Shown here: positions 11,261-21,000 of the stretch, piece by piece
Layout: every line of letters starts with the position of its first letter
Numbering within the stretch: the first letter of the stretch is position 1
Position numbers and translations under genes: made by a program
From: Atherix ibis
Taxonomy: Eukaryota; Arthropoda; Insecta; Diptera; Athericidae
Assembly: GCA_958298945.1 (NCBI GenBank)
Contig: OY282607.1
Coordinates: forward strand, 29,458,500-29,522,499
Reading direction: 5' to 3'
Length of the DNA: 64,000 nucleotides
Notes under the pieces: model-generated
Told to the model about the DNA's origin: nothing
Database searches by the model: none
Seen by the model: only the letters and a program-made list of their open reading frames with translations

Positions 11261-13286
11261 TTTATTGTACGTAACATTGTAATTCACTGTAACTTAAATA
11301 TTCCTTTTGTACATAAATTATGCGTTACTCGTTTAAAAAAAATAAACATCTAAGGCAAACTTATTCCTTTCCTCTCAAAAAACAAATATTCACTGGTGGT
11401 TAAAGAGACAGTGGCCGCGGGATTTTTTAAGAATTTCAAATAAATCTTGTGAAATAGAGAAACACCGATGGGCTATTTAAAATCTGCTTCCTATTTATTT
11501 GCAGTTGTGTAGATTATAAAAATATAATAAAAACAAAAACAAATACCATAAAGACCTTAACTAAACTTTTTGGAGCCGCAAATACACTTTTAAAACCAAA
11601 ATTTTGAAAAAGTTATTCTAAAGTAATATAACTATTAAACTTCAATATTTTTTTACTCAAATATTTCAGTGTTATAGGGATTTTTAAAAATCCTTTTTTT
11701 GCAATCACCAAATTTAGTAGCACTTAAAGTGTTGAAAACTGTTTCATAAACGAAAGGATGCGTTTGTTTTTTTTTCAAATTATTTTTTATTCTTTTAACA
11801 CTATTTGAATTTTTTTTTATTATGTTCAACATGTTTTTTCGAGATTCTAAACCCATTTTTAAATTTATGTGATTTATATGGAGAAAAAAAAAGTATATTT
11901 TTTAATGTCTACTCACTGAAATACTGTCTCGAAAGTTTTTAGTTCAACATGAAAAAAAAATCACGTATAATCAATTTAACTCATAACAGTCAGTACAATA
12001 GCTAAAAAGGATATCTTAACGTTTGGATTTAGTTTTATTCTCAGATTGATATTTTGCAATATCAGCAACACGTATTTTATATTCAGAAGCAAAAATAAAA
12101 GGACTCATAAAATTGGAATCTTTATTTTTAACTAAAAGACAAGGAATAGAAAGCTTTTCAATATATGTTCTGCTTTCGTTGAACCTTTTCATATTATACC
12201 AATCGTTACACTTGAATAAGGATTCTACTATTTCTGTTATTGATCCTGTATTATTTCTTTTTTGCCCAAATCAGAATTGATGTTTCCACAGACAACAATA
12301 TTTCAAAAGGTATCAGATAAAAAAAACCCAATTGAAATTTTTTGACGTTCTAAATATTTTCTGATTTAATACTCATACCAAATCTTTTTTTATGCTTTCA
12401 TAACTTTCTATATAATCGAAAATATAAAAAAAAAATTTAGTACTATTTTTGTGGACCATTTCAAATAATATATTTGCTATTTTATATCATCCACTCTTTT
12501 GAATTCAAACTCTGCGAAAATTTTCCATCTGAAAAGATAAATTTTTCACGTAAAACTACATTAATTTCGAATTAAAGTATTAATAATAAATTTTCAAATT
12601 TGTACGTTTCACAAAATTAATATTTGAAAATTTTATGTAATTCAAATAAAAACTGAAATAATTGCAAAAAACAATAAAGTTCAGATATTCCTTCTGTATA
12701 TAATTATTATTTGAGTAACTCAACTAATAATATAAAATTTAATGTTCATGTTCACCCAAAATGTATTTTTGTAGTGGTAATTGATTTTAACAATTTATAA
12801 AGAAAACTTATCCGGCTATAAAGGAAACCTTCTTAGAAAAGAATCTAACACAGCCTTATTTTTTTTTGGAAATAGATTCAATTTACCTAAATTCATTATT
12901 GTTTATCAATATTGGCACTTGTGGAAGGAAAATACTCTCCATTCCTTTTAACACATGTTGCATTTCAATTCATATTAATAAAAAAAATTGGGTAATTTTT
13001 ACAGATGGAAAAATCAAATCGAATCGCAGATAGGAGCATATAAACTGAAATGTGCGGGTGTGTTTTGGCCGAATCCAAGTGACTCTGTTCGCACTTTGAA
13101 AATCAATATCGGCTTTTAGTGCCTGTGGTGATATCCTTTTATCGGCAAATAGGGTTTTCCCCCTTTTTCCGCCTCAAATGATTTCTACCATATTTTTTCT
13201 GGTTTTTTTTTCTCTCTCTACATTTCATCGAAATTAATCATTACATTTCATCGAAATTTTGTTCATATTTGTATATAATATTGTTA
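11261..13286. other. AT-rich intergenic DNA
   Basis: Mostly A/T runs. The only item of note is a - strand open frame at 12016-12245, listed separately. The rest shows no coding, RNA or transposon signal. Confidence 0.55.
12016..12245 (-). CDS. unidentified open frame, possible terminal exon or gene relic
   Basis: On the - strand an AG (AATAATACAG) at 12246-12247 is followed by 75 codons open to a TAA at 12016. The peptide (SITEIVESLFKCNDWYNMKR ... KLSIPCLLVKNKDSNFM ... EYKIRVADIAKYQSENKTK) is less Phe/Asn/Ile-biased than neighbouring chance frames. Further upstream on the same strand another open stretch reads IANILFEMVHKNSTKF. There is no start codon and no recognised domain. The segment IPCLLVKNKD faintly recalls the GTPase G4 strand, but the NKxD pattern is broken, so I do not name it. 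It may be chance. Confidence 0.25.
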
Positions 13287-14425
13287 CGAGGGTCGTTCAA
13301 TAAGTCCTTAGAAAATCCAAGAAATTGCGCTCGTAGTGTCAGTAAAGATTTTTTTTTTGTAAGTAGCAAAGCTGTCAAAATTTCAGCTTGATCCATAGCG
13401 TAGGGCAATTTCTATCGTCGATTAAAGTTAACGACATTTATTTGTGCATAACAATGGAAAAAAGCAAGTTTAGGGCTGTCATCAAACATCTCCATTTAAA
13501 AGGCTTAAGCCCGAAAGAAATCAAAGCCGAGTTGGATGCAGTTCATGGCACATCTGCACCTGTGTTTGCGACGGTTTACAATTGGGTGAATGACTTTAAA
13601 CGTGGCCGTTCATCCACAAAAGGTGAACAATGTTCAGGACGCCCAGTTGAGGTGTCTACTCCTGAAATCATCGACAAAATCCACGATCTGATTTTGAACG
13701 ATCGGCGAATTAAAGTGCGCGAATTAGTTGAGGCCACGGGCATATCACAAGGTACAGTCGCTTCAATTTTGCATGAAAAATTGTCTGTGAAAAAAATTTC
13801 GGCAAGATGGGTGCCGCGTTTGCTTTCAGAGGAGAATAAGCGCAATCGTGTAGTGGACTCTGAGGCTACGTTGGCACTCTTTCATCGCAATCCTGCCGAA
13901 TTCCTTCGTCGATATGTCACTGTGGCCGAAACCTGGATACACTACTACACTCCAGAAACGAAGAGACAGTCATCACAGTGGATATTCAAGGGTGAACGGG
14001 CTCCGAAGAAGGCAAAAACTGTGCCATCGGCCGGCAAGGTGATGGCCACGGTCTTTTGGGATTCGCAGGGCATCATTTTTATCGACTACTTGGAAAAAGG
14101 AAAAACAATAACAGGAGCGTATTACGCGTCGTTATTGCAACGGTTGAGCGAGGAAACCAAAGAGAAACGCCCCCATCTGAAGATGAAAAAAATCCTCTTG
14201 CATCAGGACAATGCGCGTGTGCACACCTGCGCTGTTCCCATGGCCAAAATTGTGGAATTGAGAATGGAATTGTTGCAACATCGCGCTTATTCACCAGATT
14301 TGGCCCCGAGTGACTATTTTCGGACGACGAATGGCTTAGCGGACGAAGATTCACTTCCAACGAGGACGTCATTACTCAAACGGATGAGTATTTTGCAGAA
14401 CTTCCGAAATCCTATTTTTTTATTA
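13287..14425 (+). mobile_element. SETMAR-like mariner, 5' end intact, 3' end lost
   Basis: The 5' TIR CGAGGGTCGTTCAATAAGTC begins at 13287 after a TA. No complementary TIR is found downstream; similarity stops near 14425 within the C-terminal coding region. The element therefore lost its 3' end and is probably immobile. Confidence 0.85.
13454..14425 (+). pseudogene. mariner transposase, nearly full length, catalytic Asp replaced
   Basis: ATG at 13454 opens MEKSKFRAVIKHLHLKGLS, the usual start of this abundant insect transposase (often annotated SETMAR-like). A paired helix-turn-helix domain follows (SGRPVEV; ATGISQGTVASILHEKLSV; ARWVPRLLSEENKRNR). The catalytic core has LLHQDNARVHTC (second Asp present) and YSPDLAPSDYF (third Asp present). 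The first Asp motif reads TVAETWIHYY, where the family has TVDETW, so the first metal-binding Asp is Ala (GCC). Just after DYF a small deletion removes the LFPNLK-type segment and shifts frame; the correct frame continues as WLSGRRFTSNEDVITQTDEY. About 320 codons remain open before the shift. Confidence 0.88.
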
Positions 14426-14429
14426 TACC

Positions 14430-15053
14430 AACCATTAAAAGTTTAGTATTATGGTAAATTTGCTGTAAACATATTTGGATCAGTTGATTTTATATTATCT
14501 TCAAATTTATCATAATTTCAATATTTTTCATATTTGCATATCAATTAAGGAATTCTATTAATGAGAATATAAATGTTGTTATTTTTATGGAAAATTTAGA
14601 ACAAAATAATTTTATGGTTCTAGTGAATTCTGTTAAGTGCATAAAATTACTCATATTTAACTGGTGAATTTATGAAAATTCTAAAAAGTTGGCGGCAGCT
14701 TTTTAAAAAAGTAATATTTAAAAATAAAAAATTCGTTTGGAGTTAATTTAAAAAAATTATAAAGTTTCTGAACAGACTACAAAGGATAACAATTTTCAAA
14801 TTGAGTGTGTTTTAATTTTTATTATTGTTTTTTATTTTATTTTTAAACTTCCTATTTTTTTTTTCAAAAAAGAATGTTTTTAAAAAATAATATTTTAGCG
14901 ACAAAAAACTGCCATTCTTTAGACTTTTAGGACCAAAAAATGTAATTGTAGCAATACTTTCTATAAATTACATCCCAATAATTACTATATTAATTAAACA
15001 GATTTAAAAATCCTTTATTAATTATTTTATTGTGATATTTTTATCTTTTATAG
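14430..15053. other. AT-rich DNA, probably 5' intron of the MTMR gene
   Basis: No exon seen. It ends in an acceptor (TTTTATCTTTTATAG at 15053), so at least its right part is intron. The missing N-terminal MTMR exon or exons must lie here or farther upstream, but I could not find them. Confidence 0.5.
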
Positions 15054-18000
15054 ATTTTGCACATGCACATTGCTTCGGTTGATAAATTGCCACTTAGCAC
15101 AACTGGATCGCCGTTACTGATCCGATGTAAAACTTTTTTGTCGGTCACTTTTGTCATCTCAAAAGATAGCGAGTGCCATGACGTGTACACATCATTGCTA
15201 AAGCTCTGCCAGCCAGGTATATACGAAAAACCATCAAAAAATAATCGAACCAATAAACGAAATATCATTTGCCATCCTTGTTATTTTATTACATTTTCAT
15301 CCTTTTCATATCCATTCGAACCCTTTATATAGTTCACATCGAGAAACTTTACTGTTTTACGTACACTCCGGGCAAGGATGATTATGCAAAATCGGCTGGA
15401 TGGGATTTTTTCAAATTAGAAAATGAATTTCGTCGCATGAAAGTTCCTAACGATCAATGGACTGAATGGACTGCAAACCAAAAATATGCTGTTTGTGACA
15501 CGTATCCAAAGCAAATTTATGTCCCAGCCGAAGCGAAGGCAAAAGCTCAGATATTGATTAGTAGCGCACGTTTTAGGTCAAGAGGTAGACTACCTGCCCT
15601 TACATATTTACATTCAAATAAGGTAAGTTTTCGATAAAAATTTAATCAATTTTTTACCATTTTGAACAAGAAATTTACAAATTTTTTCTTATAGAAACAT
15701 TTTGCCTAGTCATTATTAAGAAAAACGATTTTTGTAAATTAATGTAAGAAAATATATAAAAATTCAATTTTGGACTCTAAAATAAATCTTTTACAATATT
15801 TTTAATGAATAGTAAAAAAATATTTTTATGCAAAATTTGAGCAATTATTTTTAAAATCCCAAATTAGGAAATGCCCTTTTTCCGCTTGAAGTAAGTTTTA
15901 TTATGGAAAAATTTCTTTTTCTTGCGAAAAATTGTCTTCTTCTTTTATTATGCATAATAACTTTTTTATTTAATATATTAGCTCAAAGAAACTGCTTCAG
16001 GAATTCGAATAAATAGCTTTTCAAGAATTTGTAAACTTTTGTATTAAGAAAATTAAATAAATTTTTGAAAAGTAATTTATTATTGAAACAGAAGTCCTTA
16101 AAAGTATTTAGTAAAAGACATTAAATTAAACCGCTAACAAAATTAATACAGATCTGGAAGAAAATAATTGTTTTCTTTTTCGTGCTATGTTTTTTTTTTT
16201 AAAGAAAAAGGAAATTTCGCTTTGTCAGCTTTTCAACCTATTTAAGCGGTTATTTGAACATAACAAGAAAAAAAAGAAAAACAAAAATTCTATGGACTGG
16301 AAAATAATTAAAAATGAAAACTTTACTTTTATCTGATGAGCTTAATTATTTGTTTTTCTTTAAAATTTGGGAAAAGGGATTTTTACTATTATTTTTTTTT
16401 TCAAATATAAAGAAAATTCATTCACTCCCTGAAAAAATGCTACTTTTGCTCACGGGACTTCTGAGAATACTTCAAGAAATTCTAATCTAATTTAAAATGA
16501 CACAAACTTAATCAAAATTGCGTGCAAATTATAAATCCAAACTCCTATGACTGTTACAGAGAGAAAGTGCTCTAAAAAAAACTATGAATGTGTATGCACA
16601 TATGCGAATATCTGAATACACTTCATATAGATTTGTGCATTATGTACACATATAACCACTTCAATTTGAAACTGAACAGAGGATGAAACATTCATCCAAC
16701 GTGTTAGAATTTCTTGAAGCATGTCTACTTCTTCATCACTGATAGTCTAGTGTTGGTTGACCTAAAAATTCTTTATGATTTTTGCATTTAATTTAATTCT
16801 CTATTGCTTATGGCATGGAAATATACGAGTGCATATATTTTTGCAAATATTTAAACAAAATAAATAAAATATTTAATTCCCAAGTGGGAAAAGTTATACT
16901 TCTTTATTCAGAATTTCCTCTTACGATGTTAACATGTTTATATTAAAAAAATTCTGCATATGAAATTAAAAATGTTATTAATTTGTTATAAGAATCGGAT
17001 AGACATTTTTAATTAAAACTAAAATCTTACCACTACGGCAATGCTCCCTGGAGATTAAATCGTTATTATTTCAACAAAAAATATAAAGTGTAGTAAAATA
17101 TGCATAACATAATACGTGTATCACAAATCTTTTTTTTATATTCATACTACAATATTACGTGAAATATACAAAAACAGAAAAATTGCATTACGAAAAATTA
17201 TACAAAAATTCTAAAAGTAAATTTTTTTAGTAAAATATTTAAATAAAAAATACAGAAAAATATTTAAGTTTTTGGAAAATTTCACTAGAAAATTTCACTG
17301 CAAAATTTCACTAAAAAATTTTACTGGAAAATTTCACAGAAAAATGTCACTAAAAAATTTAACTGGAAAATTTCACTGGAAAATTTCACAGAAAAATTTC
17401 ACAGAAAAATTTAACTGAAAAATTTTACTGAAAAATTTTATTGCAAAATTTCACTGAAAATTTTCATTGAAAATTTCACTGGAAAATTTCGCAGAAAAAT
17501 TCCACTGAAGAATTCCACGAAAAATTTCGCTGAAAAATTTAACTGAAAAATTTTACTGGAAAATTCCACTGAAGAATTCCACAGAAAGATTTCGCTGAAA
17601 AATTTCACAGAAAAATGTCACTAAAAAATTTTACTGGAAAATTTCACTAAAAAACGACACTGGAAAATTTCACAGAAAAATGTCACTAAAAAATTTAACT
17701 GGAAAATTTCACTGGAAAATTTCACAGAAAAATTTCACAGAAAAATTTAACGAAAAATTTTATTGCAAAATTTCACTGAAAATTTTCATTGAAAAATTTC
17801 ACTGGAAAATTTCGCAGAAAAATTCCACTGAAGAATTCCACGAAAAATTTCGCTGAAAAATTTTACTGGAAAATTCCACTGAAGAATTCCACAGAAAGAT
17901 TTCGCTGAAAAATTTCACTGAAAAATGTCACTGAAAAATTTAACAAAAAAATTCACTGGAAAATTTCACAGAAAAATTCCACTAAAATATTTTACTGAAA

Positions 18001-21000
18001 AATTCTACTAAAAAATTTAAATTTTACTGAAAAATTCCACTAAAGAATTCCACAGAAAAATCTCGCTGAAAAATTTCACTAAAAAATTTCACTGAAAAAT
18101 TCCGCTGAAAAATTCTACCAAAAATTTTTACTGAAAAATTCCATTAATGAATTCCACGGAAAATTTAACTGAAAAATTTTACCTAACTTAAAAGTTTAAC
18201 TAAAAAATTTTTCTGAAAAATTCCGCTGAAAAATTCCACTAAAAAATTTCCACTGAAGAATTCCACAAAAAATTTCTTTGAAAAATTTCGCAGAAAAATT
18301 TTACAGAAAAATTTCACTGAAAAATTCCACTAGAAATTTTCACCGAAAAATTTTACTAAAAATTCACTCAAAAATTTCGCTAAAAAATTTTACTGAAAAA
18401 TTTTGCTGGAAAATTTCACTGCAAAATTTCACTGAAAATTTTCACCGAAAAATTTCACTAAATTATTTTACTGAAAAGTTCCACTGAAGAATTGCACAGA
18501 AAAATTTCGCCAAAAAATTTCTCTGAAAAATTTCAATAAAAAATTTTACTGAAAAATTCCACAAAAAAATTTTAATAAAATATTTTTCTGAAAAATTTTG
18601 CTGAAAAATCTTACTGAAAAATATCTGTAAAAAGTTCCGCTGAAAATTCCACTAAAAAATTTCCACTGAAGAATTCCATAGAAAAATTTCGCAGAAAAAT
18701 TTGACTGGAAAATTTTACAGAAAAATTTCACTCAAAAATTCCACTGGAAATTTTTACCGAAAAATTTTACTAAAAATTCACTCAAAAATTTCGCTGAAAA
18801 ATTTTATTGAAAAATTTAACTGGAAAATTTCACTGCAAAATTTTACTGAAAATTTTCACCGAAAAATTTCACTAAAATATTTTACTGAAAAGTTCCACTA
18901 AAAAATTTCAGTGAAATATTTCGCTAAAAAATTAGCGAAATATATCAGTGAAATTGTTCAATTCAATAAAAATGAATTAGAATGTTTTAGTAGTTTTTTA
19001 ACTTTTAATATAAGCAATCATTTATTTTATAATAAATAGTGCATGGTTTAAGGTTAATTTTTGATTCAAATAATTAAACTAGTAAAATATTTAGTTATTA
19101 TTGCATACAGCAAATATAATTTAAAAATTATTATACATTCAAAAATAGTTAAGTTTTAGATATTATATAAAAGCTACAAGAAGGTTTTACAGTAAAATTT
19201 TATTTTTAGCGTGATTATTCGTTTTCGTCAGAGAAATTTTAACTTTTTCAATTTATTAGCTACTTACACGAAATACTTCTTCAAAAGCGTCCATATTATT
19301 TTACCAATTTTATTATTTCTCTTAGGTTTGATTTATTTTCTGCTTATTCGAGGTAATAATTTTCAAAATTTCGAAATGCTACGAATTTTAATATTTAATT
19401 TGTATTAATTGGCATTCTAAAAATACTTTGTGATTTTAGTGAGCTCAACCCACTTATTATTATTAAAAAGCTTCTTTTAAAAGAAAATGAAATTACCATC
19501 ATACAAATTGTAGATTTCCATAGCAGAAAAATTACTCTACTTAATTATTTAAAGGCATCGATTTGGCAGAAGAGATTACTCTGTTTCGACAGCAAACCGT
19601 CTTCAGAGAATTCAGGCCTTATTACATAGTCTATACAGCAATTTTTTATATTTTTACATAATTTATAAGAAAAAAATAATCAGAATCAACTGCATATCAA
19701 ATGAAAAATTTTGCACAGTATTTTATAAAATTTTTACATAATTTTACAAATTTTAATACAAAAAGTTTTCTTTTAAATTACAGTATATTTTGCAATAAAA
19801 TTTGTTCATAATTCATTTTGCAAAATTTTTTGAAAATAATTTTTAAAAACATATTTAAACCTTCAAATAATTTTTAAGCATTCATCTGTTTTGTAGTTTT
19901 TTTATTAAATTTTAATATTATAGAAAAAATACTTTCAGAAAAAATACCATTTGATTGAGTAAAAAATATTTCACAAATTTTATTTTAAATAAAACTGCTA
20001 AGTTGAATTACTTTTCTTTTTTCGTAATATTTTATAGAACAAAATTTTCCCATCCACCATAAAAAAAGTGTATTGCCTTAAAATTTTTATATTGCGAACA
20101 AAACTACAAAGTTTACTGTCTCTCGAGCAAACGGAAAAGCTTTATCATGTTTGAAGCAAACTTAAAATTCAACAAAAAAAAAAGAGGAAACTTAAAAAAA
20201 TGAAGTGGGAAAAATATCCTTTTTACATTTTATTTTTGTTTTTCTGCCAAATTTCTATTTGTTTTGGTCTATCCTCTCGGCTTTGATATTGCGAATGAAC
20301 TATAAATTTCCAGGTCGAGGCTCTTATATGTCAAGAATTTTATTCTCTCCGCTTCGAGGACATTTGTAGTAGATTTACATCCACTTGCTCGTAGAATATT
20401 TTTCAACGAGGACAGAGTTTTCGAAAAACTACTCTAGCAGTCGTTGTTGTAATAAAGCTTGAGTAAAACTAATACCTAAAAAAATAAAAGCAAACAATAC
20501 AGAGAAAAATTTCGATAAAAAAATCCTGTTATATTATTTTTATTCGTATTGGTTTGTGTTTGTAGGCGTCAATATGCCGATGCAGTCAGCCACTTTCAGG
20601 ATTCAGTGCACGTTGTGAAGAGGACGAATTATTGTTGGATGCCATCAGGAAGACAAATCCCAACTCTGACTACATGTACGTGGTAGACTCTAGGCCTCGG
20701 GTAAGTGCAGAAACTTCATCGAGCATAAATGTGAAAAAATCAAAGCAGCGCTAGGTTCTAATTGTGTTCTGATTTTTTGCTCCTTTTAACTGTGCTCTTA
20801 GATAAATGCTATGGCCAATCGTGCAACAGGCAAAGGATACGAAAATGAGGCCCATTACGAAAATATTAAATTTCAGTTTCTTGGTATTGAGAACATTCAC
20901 GTAATGAGAACAAGTCTGCAAAAATTAACAGAAACCTGCGAGCAAAAGTCACCGACAATGAGTGGATTTTTAAGCTCATTGGAGTCGTCTGGCTGGTTGA

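Larger units (their letters stand above)
15623..20565 (+). other. 4.9-kb MTMR intron 2
   Basis: It runs from GTAAGT at 15623 to TTTGTAG at 20565. It contains the 13-bp repeat array (17273-18903) and a fold-back at its end. The rest is AT-rich with no exon or transposon that I recognise. Open frames at 19211-19408 and across the array are not credible genes. Confidence 0.85.

Noticed and set aside
12016..12245. Identification as a Miro or Rab GTPase fragment
   Set aside because: Only IPCLLVKNKD resembles a G4 strand, and the NKxD pattern is not met; no other G motif is present.
18278..18901. Open frames of 61-69 codons on both strands in the repeat array
   Set aside because: They are translations of the 13-bp unit, which reads through in several frames (KNFTEKF-like repeats); no gene.
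17273..18955. Possible CRISPR-like array
   Set aside because: The units are contiguous 13-mers without unique spacers, in an intron of a eukaryotic gene.
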